Source: Streptococcus sp. HMSC067H01 (lineage in GTDB: Bacteria; Bacillota; Bacilli; Lactobacillales; Streptococcaceae). From it: a DNA stretch of 64,000 nucleotides. Position 1 is the stretch's first letter. The number at the start of each line of letters is the position of its first letter. The stretch lies in contig NZ_KV817804.1 in NCBI RefSeq assembly GCF_001814775.1, positions 1-64,000 on the forward strand. The letters run 5' to 3'. Below, piece by piece: positions 26,630 to 35,236 of this stretch. The position numbers were made by a program, and so were the translations under genes. Below the pieces are notes generated by a model that was not told the DNA's origin, searched no databases, and saw only the letters and a program-made list of their open reading frames with translations.

Positions 26630-27247
26630 ATGAAAGAATATATTCTAAATTTAGAAAAAGAATTTTCTTTAATTGAAAATGAATTTAAAGAAGAAGAGAA
26701 AAGAGCTCTTGCTGACAATCTATCAAACGATAATGCGTATACTAAAGAATTAGCATTTCTAGCATTTAAATCCAATGTATATCAAGTTAGAATGTACAGT
26801 GTATTTCTTTTTGGATACTTATCAGAACAAGATGATATTTTAGCTTTTATGCGAGATGAAGTTTCAAAAGATGATAATTGGAGAGTTCAGGAAGTATTGG
26901 CAAAGGCATTTGATGATTTTTGCAAGAAAATAGGATATGAAAAAGCACTTCCAGTAATTGATGAATGGTTAAAAAATAATAATCCTAATACAAGGAGAGC
27001 AGTAACAGAAGGATTAAGAATATGGACAAGCAGACCATATTTTAAAGAAAATCCAAACGAAGCTATCAGACGAATTGCAGCATTAAAAGAAGATTCTAGT
27101 GAATATGTTAGAAAATCAGTTGGCAATGCTTTAAGGGATATTAGCAAAAAATTTCCAGAGTTGATAAAAGAAGAACTTGATGGTTGGGATATTAATAGTA
27201 AAGAGATTCAAAAAGTTTACAAGTTAGCAAGTAAATTTATTAAGTGA
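26630..27247 (+). CDS. AlkD-like HEAT-repeat DNA alkylation repair protein, copy 1
   Basis: This 205-aa, all-helical protein has HEAT-like repeats (KSNVYQVRMYSVFLFGYLSEQ, DDNWRVQEVLAKAFDDFC, PNTRRAVTEGLRIWTSRPYF, SSEYVRKSVGNALRDISKKFP), as in the AlkD glycosylase family that removes alkylated bases without flipping them. Conserved Trp, Arg and Asp residues are present, but the catalytic Asp cannot be assigned with certainty. It is about 87% identical in protein sequence to the gene at 32537-33154, by my count of 27 differences over 205. Confidence 0.75.
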   Translation: MKEYILNLEKEFSLIENEFKEEEKRALADNLSNDNAYTKELAFLAFKSNVYQVRMYSVFLFGYLSEQDDILAFMRDEVSKDDNWRVQEVLAKAFDDFCKKIGYEKALPVIDEWLKNNNPNTRRAVTEGLRIWTSRPYFKENPNEAIRRIAALKEDSSEYVRKSVGNALRDISKKFPELIKEELDGWDINSKEIQKVYKLASKFIK

Positions 27248-27323
27248 CAATTATCAGCTATAAAGTTAGAAAAAGATACTTTAAAATATTTTCATTCTAT
27301 AGTTTAAGTTTAAACATCAACTC

Positions 27324-27545
27324 TATCCCTTTCGTTCTATAATATAGGAGTATACTAGCACCACATGTTGAGGCAGTATCACTGCTTGTACGAGCTGAGG
27401 TATCAGCGAAGTAGAAGCAGATGTTCTGCCCATGGGATAGCTGTCGTAGAGTAAGGAGTTTACGACGAAACGATACGGCAACAGCGAACCGCCGAGTGTG
27501 TTGCTCTGCTCGTAAAAACCTAGAAACCTTTGAATGAAAGGGATA
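27324..27545. repeat. Repeat element copy 1, flanked by 14-bp inverted repeats
   Basis: TATCCCTTTCGTTC (27324-27337) and GAATGAAAGGGATA (27532-27545) are inverted repeats with one mismatch. Between them, 27364-27511 matches 30063-30212 at roughly 80% by eye. Conserved small stems include GCAGT/ACTGC and GCTGA/TCAGC. The layout is MITE-like. It is not BOX or RUP as I know them. The frames across it on the minus strand look spurious. Confidence 0.7.
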
Positions 27546-27550
27546 ATGAA

Positions 27551-27575
27551 AAGCCTTGATTGTAAGGCTTTTTTG
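27551..27575 (+). terminator. Intrinsic terminator before the CPBP gene
   Basis: AAGCCTT and AAGGCTT with a 6-base loop, followed by TTTT. Confidence 0.75.
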
Positions 27576-27669
27576 CATTTTTGTGATAGAATATAGGTAG
27601 TTATAATCGACAGCAACTTAGAAGCAGTAAAAATATTATTCATAAAATAATCAAGATAAGGGCAATAAA

Positions 27670-28413
27670 ATGACAGAAATTGACAAAAAGAATTTTAAAA
27701 ATTATCTTTATTGTACATTTGGAATTACTTATATAGCTTGGGGGAGTCTTGCCATCTTTACGCAATCTCATATTTTTGGATTAGAAACGATTATAGGAAG
27801 AACTTTACATATAGTAGGTGCACTTGGACCAGCTATTGCAAGTGGCTTTTATTTGAAAAGGAATAATATAAAATTTAAACATTTTGTATTTAGTAAGAAA
27901 GAAAATAGTAGTATTTATTTCATCATTCATTTGTTAGCAATTTTGATACTATTTTCTGTATCTTCCTTAGAATTAAATGAAGTATCAATTTATCTGATGC
28001 CATTATTCTTTATACAACTAATTTTTTTTGGTGGTGGACATGAAGAATTAGGATGGAGAGGAATATTACAACCCTTACTTGATAAAAAATATACTTATTG
28101 GCAATCTAATTTGATTGTAGGATCAATTTGGGGAATATGGCATCTGCCTTTATGGTTTATAGTTGGAGAAAGTCATCAAGGCTTTCCTTTCATTTTATTT
28201 TTTATATATACATTATTTTTAAGTTTTGTTTTTGGGCTTCTTTACCGTCAAACGAAATCTGTGGGATACTGTATATTATTTCATGCGTTCGCAAATTTGT
28301 TAAATCTCTATTTTGTGTTAAAAATTAATCTTATTTTTATTATCATTTTTATTGGTTATTTGATTTATACTATATTGGCTAGTAATAGAATTAGTAAGGA
28401 AACAACATTTTAA
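27670..28413 (+). CDS. CPBP-family intramembrane metalloprotease
   Basis: The 247-aa protein has about seven hydrophobic segments and the three ABI/CPBP motifs: HEELGWRG (glutamates and Arg), GIWHLPLWF (His) and LFHAFANL (His). CPBP (type II CAAX) proteases cleave within the membrane. In streptococci many lie beside bacteriocin genes and give self-immunity, but no bacteriocin gene is visible here. The last 72 bases recur as a fragment at 29395-29466. Confidence 0.85.
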   Translation: MTEIDKKNFKNYLYCTFGITYIAWGSLAIFTQSHIFGLETIIGRTLHIVGALGPAIASGFYLKRNNIKFKHFVFSKKENSSIYFIIHLLAILILFSVSSLELNEVSIYLMPLFFIQLIFFGGGHEELGWRGILQPLLDKKYTYWQSNLIVGSIWGIWHLPLWFIVGESHQGFPFILFFIYTLFLSFVFGLLYRQTKSVGYCILFHAFANLLNLYFVLKINLIFIIIFIGYLIYTILASNRISKETTF

Positions 28414-28677
28414 AATTTAGATCAGGATATCCTTTATTGAAAGTAACGATTTGCTAATTAGATGATCTATGTTAGAGAATTTTCTATTATAATTTAAAGT
28501 GGGGTGATGAATATCGTTTCTTTTGGAACTGGCGAAAATCTTTCCGTTCCACAGTATCATTCTAAAATGATTTTCATTGCCTTTTGTTTATTAGTACAAA
28601 AAAATATTATCACACGTCGAATGTGTAAGCTTGTTTGTGAAATGTGGATAATCGTTCAAAAATCAGAAGGACTAGAG

Positions 28678-28857
28678 ATGTATATGTTGGAATTATATCA
28701 AAATCTTTCTTATAAAGATCTAGTCGCATTTGGGTCCTTAAAAGAAGGAAAAGAATTTGTATCCAAAATAACTGGATATACTCTAGAAAATGAAGATGAT
28801 TTTGTTCAAGGTAATAAAGAAGAAATAACGAAGATTTATATGAAAGGTTTAGAGTAA
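28678..28857 (+). pseudogene. Truncated relative of the gene at 38812
   Basis: The frame MYMLELYQNLSYKDLVAFGS then LKEGKEFVSKITGYTLENEDDF matches the first ~45 residues of the 188-aa protein at 38812 (MVILELYQNDFSKDLVVFDS...). It then switches to unrelated sequence and stops at 59 aa. The upstream in-frame region (from 28504) does not belong to this family. It is best read as a 5' gene fragment. The next gene follows 2 bases later. Confidence 0.65.
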
Positions 28858-28859
28858 AC

Positions 28860-29351
28860 ATGAGTCTCTTATTTGAAGAATTTAAAACCATTTGTTTCCA
28901 TTTAAATCGAGTCGGAATTACACCGACACTGATGGGTTCTTTGGGATTGGAGTTTAGAACAAAAGAAAATTGGGGGCCGTCTGACATTGACATTCATGTG
29001 CCTGGTGACCCTAGAGGTTGGGAAGCGCCTGATCATCTCAGAATTTATGACTGGGACAAGATAATGAAAGTGATGAAAGACTTAGGCTACGTCTTAATAG
29101 ATATTCATGAGCATGAATTCAAAAAGGATCGAGTGAGTGTTGAATTTGGAAGTATCGATTCCTTACCTGATTTTGCAGGAGTTTCGGAATCGGATATAGA
29201 GCTTATTCACATTGAAGGCATCACTTTTCGTCTTCCAAGTCTGGAGCAGTATCTAAGTATTTACAAAGCTTCTTCTCAAGACTCCTATCGAAATGATCAC
29301 AATAACAATAAGGATTTTAAAAAGATCGAGTGGCTGGAAAGACATTTGTAA
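28860..29351 (+). CDS. Nucleotidyltransferase-like protein
   Basis: This 163-aa protein contains TPTLMGSLGLEFRTKENWGPSDIDIHVPG, that is a GS followed by a D-x-D pair, as in the Pol-beta/MNT nucleotidyltransferase fold, and a helical C-terminus (LPSLEQYLSIYKASSQDSYR). Relatives may transfer nucleotides to small molecules or proteins. It follows a truncated gene in a region of shuffled cassettes. Confidence 0.6.
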   Translation: MSLLFEEFKTICFHLNRVGITPTLMGSLGLEFRTKENWGPSDIDIHVPGDPRGWEAPDHLRIYDWDKIMKVMKDLGYVLIDIHEHEFKKDRVSVEFGSIDSLPDFAGVSESDIELIHIEGITFRLPSLEQYLSIYKASSQDSYRNDHNNNKDFKKIEWLERHL

Positions 29352-29394
29352 ATTATCATATGAAAAGTAGTAAGTAGTAAGACTGGCTGCTATG

Positions 29395-29466
29395 TTATTT
29401 TTATTATCATTTTTATTGGTTATTTAATTTATACTATATTTGCGAGTACTAGAATTAGTAATGAAA
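29395..29466 (+). pseudogene. Fragment duplicating the 3' end of the CPBP protease gene
   Basis: This 72-base stretch matches 28331-28402, the end of the CPBP gene, with about six mismatches. It has no start and lacks the stop position of the parent. It joins directly to a different gene fragment, so it marks a recombination junction. Confidence 0.8.
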
Positions 29467-29611
29467 AGCAGGTGGAAAAATTGTAAAAGAGCCACAGGGA
29501 CTTTTCTGGGGTGGATATCACTCATATTTTTCGGATTTAGATGGATATTATTGGGAAGTTTTTTGGGGACCCAATTTTCAATTTGATGAAAATGGACTAT
29601 TGAAATTTTAG
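29465..29611 (+). pseudogene. C-terminal fragment of a VOC/glyoxalase-family gene
   Basis: The frame reads AGGKIVKEPQGLFWGGYHSY, then FSDLDGYYWEVFWGPNFQFD, and ends ENGLLKF with TAG at 29609-29611. The 'GGY...F.D.DGYYWEV' pattern is the final beta-alpha unit of VOC-superfamily enzymes. A TGA lies just upstream in frame and there is no start, so only the last ~48 codons survive. Confidence 0.75.
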
Positions 29612-29632
29612 TAATTAAGGGAGATAGCAAAA

Positions 29633-29953
29633 ATGGCTTCAAGTAAAGAATATTTAGATTTCATTTTAGAACAATTGTCCGAGTTGGAAGAAATATCATA
29701 TAGAGCAATGATGGGTGAATATATAATTTATTATCGAGGGAAAATCATGGGTGGAATTTATGATGATAGATTTTTAGTGAAGCCTGTCAAATCTGCAATA
29801 GCGTATATGCCGAATGTAGAATACGAATTGCCGTATGAAGGTGCAAAGGAAATGCTATTGGTAGATGATGTTGACAACAAAGAATATTTAACCGGCTTAT
29901 TTAATTTAATGTATGATGAGTTACCTGCACCAAAACCAAAGAAAAAGAAATAA
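29633..29953 (+). CDS. TfoX N-terminal-domain protein
   Basis: The 106-aa product matches the stand-alone TfoX/Sxy N-terminal family: a YLDFILEQLSELEEISYRAMMGEYIIYY start with the typical GGIYDDRFLVKP core and a lysine-rich end. In proteobacteria Sxy influences competence; the role of these short Firmicutes forms is unknown. A GGGAGA site precedes the ATG. Confidence 0.8.
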   Translation: MASSKEYLDFILEQLSELEEISYRAMMGEYIIYYRGKIMGGIYDDRFLVKPVKSAIAYMPNVEYELPYEGAKEMLLVDDVDNKEYLTGLFNLMYDELPAPKPKKKK

Positions 29954-30062
29954 TAAAATCTCAGTTTATCTGGGTAATACCATTTAACGATAACCTTATG
30001 TTATCATTAAAAAGTTTATAGAACAGACAAGACTACCTGGCATAATTAGTGTTCACTCGTTT

Positions 30063-30212
30063 CATGTTGAGGCGGTATCACTGCTTGTACGAGCTGAGGC
30101 ATCAGCGAAGTAGAAGTAGATGCTCCGCCCATGGGATAGTACTCGTAGAATGAGGAGGGAAACCGACGAAATGATACGGTAAGTCCGAACTGCCGAGTGC
30201 ATGGCTCTGCTC
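30063..30212. repeat. Repeat element copy 2
   Basis: This segment aligns with 27364-27511 through most of its length, beginning CATGTTGAGGC(A/G)GTATCACTGC and ending GCTCTGCTC. The GCTGA/TCAGC stem is kept, with a loop change. Clear terminal inverted repeats like those of copy 1 are not seen here, so copy 2 may be partial. No gene lies between 29954 and 30327 otherwise. Confidence 0.7.
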
Positions 30213-30327
30213 TTCCGATCTGAGACAGTCGAAAAGTAGAAGGGGATGGTATTGGTATCAATCAATGAGTAACAAAGTAACAGCATGATTCGAAACATTT
30301 TCCTGTAATTTGCGGAGGAACATCAAT

Positions 30328-30756
30328 ATGGATGGAATAACAAAAGATTCTATAAAAACGGCTAAACTAATGAAACAATTATGGCCCCAATTGACTGATA
30401 AAGAAGCTATTGATGAAGTAAAAAAATATACGAATGGCAAAAATACTGCAATCTTTACTGAAGTTGAAGGTGACACAATTGTAGGCCTAGCACTATGTTC
30501 ACTCAGATTTGATTATGTTGAAGGTTGTAAATATAGTCCTGTTGGATTCTTAGAAGGGATTATTGTCGACGAGGAATATCGTTTAAAGGATATTGCTAAA
30601 AATCTCTGTACAAAATGTGAGGAATGGGCGAAAAATAAAGGATGTAAGGAATTTGCAAGTGACTGTACTTTAACGAATACGGATTCTATAAGATTTCATC
30701 TCAATATTGGATTTCAGGAGGCAAATAGAATTATTCATTTTAAGAAAAAATTATAA
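30328..30756 (+). CDS. GNAT acetyltransferase, AAC(6')-like
   Basis: The 142-aa product resembles AAC(6')-I family aminoglycoside acetyltransferases: LWPQLTDKEAIDEV, ALCSLRFDYVEGCKYSPVGF, LEGIIVDEEYRLKDIAKNLC and CTLTNTDSIRFHLNIGF. The acetyl-CoA loop normally reads R-x-x-G-I-A; here it is RLKDIAKN with Asp in place of Gly, which may weaken cofactor binding. ATG 30328 is preferred because the GGAGG site at 30315-30319 overlaps the earlier frame. Substrate is not proven. Confidence 0.75.
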   Translation: MDGITKDSIKTAKLMKQLWPQLTDKEAIDEVKKYTNGKNTAIFTEVEGDTIVGLALCSLRFDYVEGCKYSPVGFLEGIIVDEEYRLKDIAKNLCTKCEEWAKNKGCKEFASDCTLTNTDSIRFHLNIGFQEANRIIHFKKKL

Positions 30757-30813
30757 TTTAGAAACGTGAATAAACTTGTTTAAACTTTATGTACCTTTAG
30801 AAAGTGTGAAAGA

Positions 30814-31443
30814 TTGGACGAACAAATTTTTTTGATGGGTGGAAATCCGCCGATAAAGAACCATACGATTGTTAATAAAATTGTGTCATCAAGGAAGATC
30901 GAAAGAATTGTCATTTTTACAGTTTATCGAGAAAATTGGAAACCGTATATGAAAAAGTACACGGAAGTTTTCCAAAGCCATTTTTCTAACCTAAACACTG
31001 ATTACTTACTCTTGGACACTGAGCAGATTAATTTTGATGGCTATCTAGATGCTGATCTAATTATTATCGGTGCTGGAAATACGGAAAAGTATCTAGCTAC
31101 TTACGTCAATCAGGAGTTCAAAAATTATATCGATTGTGTGCTGAATAAAGGGGCGAAAGTTATGGGGTTTTCTGCAGGAGCCCTATTATTAGGAGAAAAA
31201 GTCTATGTTTCACCTAATGATAATTCAGATCATCAGATAAAGATAAAAAATGGATTAGGACTCTTTAGTCAGTTTTTAATTAGTGTCCATTATGATTCAT
31301 GGAATGATAAAGCAAATAAGGATAGAGCTGAAGAACTCGTTAATGTTCCTATAATTCCACTAAATGATCATTCCTGTCTTGTATTGGATAAACTTGGAAA
31401 TATCATAGAGAAAATTGACTGGTTTCCATTATCTAAATCTTGA
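30814..31443 (+). CDS. Peptidase E-like protein (family S51)
   Basis: This 209-aa protein has the S51 layout: an N-terminal LMGGNPP, an ADLIIIGAGNTEKYL segment and the nucleophile motif GFSAGALLLG, as in cytoplasmic aspartyl dipeptidase and cyanophycinase relatives. It starts with TTG and has only a weak ribosome site, so expression may be low. No paired substrate-synthesis gene is seen. Confidence 0.75.
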   Translation: MDEQIFLMGGNPPIKNHTIVNKIVSSRKIERIVIFTVYRENWKPYMKKYTEVFQSHFSNLNTDYLLLDTEQINFDGYLDADLIIIGAGNTEKYLATYVNQEFKNYIDCVLNKGAKVMGFSAGALLLGEKVYVSPNDNSDHQIKIKNGLGLFSQFLISVHYDSWNDKANKDRAEELVNVPIIPLNDHSCLVLDKLGNIIEKIDWFPLSKS

Positions 31444-31528
31444 TCTAGGTAACTAAAATGTAGACGAACTGGATAGGTTACTAGTGAAAACTGCAAAAAG
31501 TGTTGTGAAATGAATCGGAGAGTGCTTG

Positions 31529-32419
31529 ATGGATTTTAGTAGTAAGATAGCCATAAATAAAGGCTAGTCAGATGATAAAAAGTATTGTGTGACAGATCAA
31601 AATCAGCAAAAATATTTCCTGCGTGTTTCTGATAAGGAGAAGTTAGATTCTAAAAGATTTGAATTTGATATGATGGAGAAAGTAGCTTCTCTTGGAGTTC
31701 CGATGTGTAAACCAATTAGCATTGAACTCTGCGATGATGGAGTACATTCTTTACACGAATGGATAGACGGGAAAGATGCAAGAGAAACCATTTTAACTGT
31801 TTCGAAAGAACAACAATACACTTATGGAGTAGAAGCAGGAAGCATCCTTCAAAAAATTCATTCACTCCCTTTAACAGAAGTTCGTGAAGATTGGGAACCT
31901 TTTTTTAATCGAAAAATTGATGATAAAATCTCCAAATACAAAGAATGTCCCGTCCAATATGAAAATGGTCAGATCTTTATTGATTTTTTAAATGCAAATC
32001 GAGAATTGTTAAAAGATAGACCTCAGGTTTTCCAACATGGAGATTATCATATAGGGAATTTCATGATTGGTGAAGATCGTAAAATTTATGTCATTGACTT
32101 TGATCGATTTGACCTTGGAGATCCTTGGGAGGAATTCAATCGTATTGTATGGTCTGCTCAAGTCTCTCCCTCTTTTGCGTCTGGTATGATAGATGGATAT
32201 TTTGATGGTAAGGTCCCAGATTTATTTTGGAAACTTCTTGCTATCTATATTCTAAATAACTTAGTTGGATCACTTCCCTGGGCTGTACCTTACGGAGTTG
32301 AAGAAATATCAGTAATGCAAAATCAAGCTAAGGAAATTTTAGAATGGTATGATGATATGAAGCAAATCATTCCTAGTTGGTATTTGATTGAGAAAAGGCT
32401 GAATAATAAAAGAGTTTAA
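31529..32419 (+). pseudogene. APH-family phosphotransferase with an in-frame stop at codon 13
   Basis: Reading from ATG 31529 gives MDFSSKIAINKG, then TAG (31565-31567), then SDDKKYCVTDQNQQKYFLRV continuing without another stop for 284 codons. The intact part has the kinase-like features VFQHGDYHIGNFMIG (catalytic His-Gly-Asp) and VIDFDRFDLGDPWEE (DxD). The stop probably replaced a Trp (TGG). A remnant starting at GTG 31589 lacks the N-terminal nucleotide loop, so it is probably non-functional unless the stop is suppressed. Confidence 0.75.
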
Positions 32420-32536
32420 ATATCAATTTGAAAAAATGTCAAGATTATTTGCTCATATTATAACGAATTCAATTCTTTATTAATACCTATCGAGAATTAT
32501 CTTGAAACTTGGAGTGTTGTTTCGGGGTCAAGTTAC

Positions 32537-33154
32537 ATGAAAGAATATATTTTAAATTTAGAAAAAGAATTCTCTTTAATAGAAAATGGATTTAAAGAAG
32601 AAGAGAAAAGAGCTCTTGCTGACTATCTATCAAACGATAATGCGTATACCAAAGAATTAGCATTTTTAGCTTTTAAATCTAATGTATATCAAGTTAGAAT
32701 GTATAGTGTATTTCTCTTCGGCCATTTGTCATCGTATGAAGAAATTTTGGTCTTCATGAGGGATGAGGTTTCAAAGGATGACAATTGGAGAGTTCAAGAA
32801 GTATTAGCAAAAGCATTTGATGAATTTTGTAAGCAAACAGGTTATGAAAAATCTCTTCCGGTTATTGACGAATGGTTACAAAACACTAATCCAAATGTTA
32901 GAAGAGCTGTTACAGAAGGTTTGAGAATATGGACGAGTAGACCATATTTCAAGGATAATCCAGATGAAGCTATTAAACGAATCGCAACATTAAAAGAAGA
33001 TTCTAGTGAATATGTTAGAAAATCAGTTGGCAATGCTTTGAGGGATATTTGTAAGAAATTCCCTGAGTTGATTAAAATTGAGCTTGATAGCTGGAAATTA
33101 GAAAGTAAAGAGATAAAACAAGTTTACAAGTTGGCAAGTAAATTTATTAAGTGA
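32537..33154 (+). CDS. AlkD-like HEAT-repeat DNA alkylation repair protein, copy 2
   Basis: The 205-aa product is the same length as the protein at 26630 and differs from it at about 27 positions, mostly in the region after FLFG (EQDD versus SYEE) and near the C-terminus. The 3' flank, with ATTATCAGCTATAA straight after the stop, is also shared. Both copies appear intact. The two bracket 5.3 kb of small cassettes and could recombine. Confidence 0.75.
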   Translation: MKEYILNLEKEFSLIENGFKEEEKRALADYLSNDNAYTKELAFLAFKSNVYQVRMYSVFLFGHLSSYEEILVFMRDEVSKDDNWRVQEVLAKAFDEFCKQTGYEKSLPVIDEWLQNTNPNVRRAVTEGLRIWTSRPYFKDNPDEAIKRIATLKEDSSEYVRKSVGNALRDICKKFPELIKIELDSWKLESKEIKQVYKLASKFIK

Positions 33155-33198
33155 TAATTATCAGCTATAAGAGTTATATATTATTTCTGGAGAAAAAT

Positions 33199-33993
33199 AT
33201 GTGTAAAATCACTAATCCAAATTTAAATGTGGTAATGAAGTATGCTTCTTTAGTTATTGAATCATGTACTGACACTGAGCAGTCTATGGATGTGTTATTT
33301 TGGTTAAATGATTATTATGAAGATGTTTTGGAGTGTTGGACTAAGCCACAGAAGGTTACAATGGTACATAAATACATTAAGGATATTATTCTTTATAGTA
33401 TAAATTATCTACTTGATAAACATTTTCCAGTAATAGGAATTAAGGAAATGTCTTCAGTTTTTGAAAATTATGATATTGATCATTCAACTGTTGTGAGATT
33501 AGATATTACTGAATTTTCTGATGATGAATCCACAGAAGAATTGGAAGAATATGCTTATCAGTTGTTTAAACTTTTTTGTGATAATGTTCTCGACAGATTT
33601 GTAAATGATGTGTTTACTAATTTATTCTGGAATAAAAATTTCTTGTATGAGTTTAATTTCCAGTGTGCTAAGTATATCAGTAAAATAGAAAAAGCCAAAT
33701 ATCCAAAAATTTTAAAAGAAAATGGGGTTTTACATAGAGCGAAATATGTACCCGCATGGTTAAAGCATGCAATTATTTATAGAGATAAGTATAGATGTTC
33801 GATTTGTGGTTGTGACCTATCAAAGGCACATACAACAGTGACAAAGGAAAATTTTGATCATATTATCCCCTTACAAAATGGAGGAAATAATGACCCTTCC
33901 AATTGGCAGCTTACTTGTGAACATTGTAATAAGTCAAAAGGCTGTATGAATAATAACTTTACCAATATTGTTATGCCGTTTTGGGAAATGTAG
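33199..33993 (+). CDS. HNH endonuclease-domain protein
   Basis: The 264-aa protein ends in an HNH domain: YRDKYRCSICGCDL, then DHIIPLQNGG, NDPSNWQLTC and EHCNKSKG, with both zinc CxxC pairs present. The N-terminal ~190 residues are helical and unrecognised. ATG 33199 is used because GGAG at 33189-33192 precedes it; earlier starts would overlap the AlkD gene. It could be a defence or mobile-element nuclease. Confidence 0.8.
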   Translation: MCKITNPNLNVVMKYASLVIESCTDTEQSMDVLFWLNDYYEDVLECWTKPQKVTMVHKYIKDIILYSINYLLDKHFPVIGIKEMSSVFENYDIDHSTVVRLDITEFSDDESTEELEEYAYQLFKLFCDNVLDRFVNDVFTNLFWNKNFLYEFNFQCAKYISKIEKAKYPKILKENGVLHRAKYVPAWLKHAIIYRDKYRCSICGCDLSKAHTTVTKENFDHIIPLQNGGNNDPSNWQLTCEHCNKSKGCMNNNFTNIVMPFWEM

Positions 33994-34166
33994 TACAGTT
34001 TCACAGTATCAATTCAAATTTATTTTCTCCTCTATTCGTCTGATAGTAATTAAGAAAGTTCTTACATTACTAAGTATGTATATTTTAGTTGTATGAATTT
34101 AGTTAGTAGAGAAATAAAATTTATAGTTGATAGTTACACCTCCAATATATAACAAGGAGGAATCTT

Positions 34167-35021
34167 ATGCTAGGAGCAATAGTTGGAGATATTGTAGGTT
34201 CTGTTTACGAATGGGACAATATTAAAACCAAGAATTTTCCTTTATTTCGTGAGGATTGTTTTTTCACTGATGATACGGTTATGACCTGTGCTGTTGCAGA
34301 AGCCATTATGAATGGCGGTCAGAAGGATGACTTTATTGATGCCATGAAAAAATATGGTAGGATGTATCCCGATGCAGGTTACGGTGCAAGATTTGGTAAT
34401 TGGGTTGATGGCGACGATCGAGAACCTTATAATAGCTTTGGCAATGGCTCAGCAATGCGTGTTTCTCCATGTGCCTGGGCCATGGATTGTAGTTTCTGTG
34501 CACGAACGGGAGCCTGGCCGTCCAGAAGAGCTCTTGCACGACTTTCTGCAGAGGTGACTCATAACCATCCAGAGGGGATCAAAGGAGCTATGGCGACGTC
34601 TGATGCTATCTTTATGTGTCGTTATTACTTTGGAGGTTATAGTGGTGACTATGGAAAAGCGATCAACGATAATCCTATGGAGTGTAAGAGACTCATCAAG
34701 GAGCACATAGAACAAGAGTATGGATATAATCTTTCTCAAACACTAGATGAAATTCGACCTACGTACCGTTTCAATGAAACGTGTCAGGATACGGTTCCTC
34801 AAGCTATCGTTGCCTTTTTGGAGAGTACAGATTTTGAAGATGCGATTCGAAATGCGATTTCCCTTGGTGGGGATAGTGATACTCTTGCTGCAATCACAGG
34901 AAGTATCGCCGAAGCAGCTTATGGAATTCCTGAGTGGATTAAGGACAAGGCCTATACCTATCTAGATGAGCCCTTAAAAGATGTGTTCAGACGGTGGGAG
35001 AAAGAAGTTTCAATATCATAA
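34167..35021 (+). CDS. ADP-ribosylglycohydrolase family protein
   Basis: This 284-aa protein has the DraG-type metal-binding motifs: GDIVGSVYEWDN near the start, FFTDDTVMT (Thr-Asp-Asp), GFGNGSAMRVSP-like text (SFGNGSAMRVSP) and LGGDSDTLAAITGSIAEA near residue 235. It should remove ADP-ribose from proteins or small molecules. A CAAGGAGGAATC site precedes the ATG. No ADP-ribosyltransferase toxin partner is seen nearby. Confidence 0.88.
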   Translation: MLGAIVGDIVGSVYEWDNIKTKNFPLFREDCFFTDDTVMTCAVAEAIMNGGQKDDFIDAMKKYGRMYPDAGYGARFGNWVDGDDREPYNSFGNGSAMRVSPCAWAMDCSFCARTGAWPSRRALARLSAEVTHNHPEGIKGAMATSDAIFMCRYYFGGYSGDYGKAINDNPMECKRLIKEHIEQEYGYNLSQTLDEIRPTYRFNETCQDTVPQAIVAFLESTDFEDAIRNAISLGGDSDTLAAITGSIAEAAYGIPEWIKDKAYTYLDEPLKDVFRRWEKEVSIS

Positions 35022-35166
35022 CGGATGCTAACTAGTTAGTATTAAACTCTGAAAGATAAGATTATGGAAGTTGAGCAAATACTAGGGTAAAGAGTTATCA
35101 TCTTTTGAGAAGAAAAGGCAGAAATAAACTTAACCAAGTCATGAGCTTGACCACTGAAAAATAGCA

Positions 35167-35202
35167 AAGCGACGAGATTGTTTCTTATCTCGTCGCTTTT
35201 GT
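35167..35202. terminator. Strong bidirectional terminator
   Basis: AAGCGACGAGAT (35167-35178) and ATCTCGTCGCTT (35187-35198) form a perfect 12-bp stem with an 8-base loop. T-rich sequence follows on the plus side and an A-rich stretch precedes it. It ends both the ADP-ribosylglycohydrolase and the convergent ABC operon. Confidence 0.85.
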
Positions 35203-35236
35203 TTTAAAGTTAATGTTACCATGGATTCACGTTGAT

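Noticed and set aside
27297-27643. Minus-strand frames of 93 and 106 codons over repeat copy 1
   Set aside because: They lie across the repeat, lack ribosome sites, and similar frames appear over copy 2 only because the DNA is repeated.
30209-30221. GCTCTTCCGATCT, identical to the end of a common sequencing adapter
   Set aside because: The sequence before it matches repeat copy 1 through GCTCTGCTC and no more of the adapter is present on either side, so a chance match is more likely than contamination. Read-level checking would settle it.
34333-34965. Several 67-96 codon frames on both strands within the ADP-ribosylglycohydrolase gene
   Set aside because: They are shadows of a well-conserved reading frame with all family motifs.
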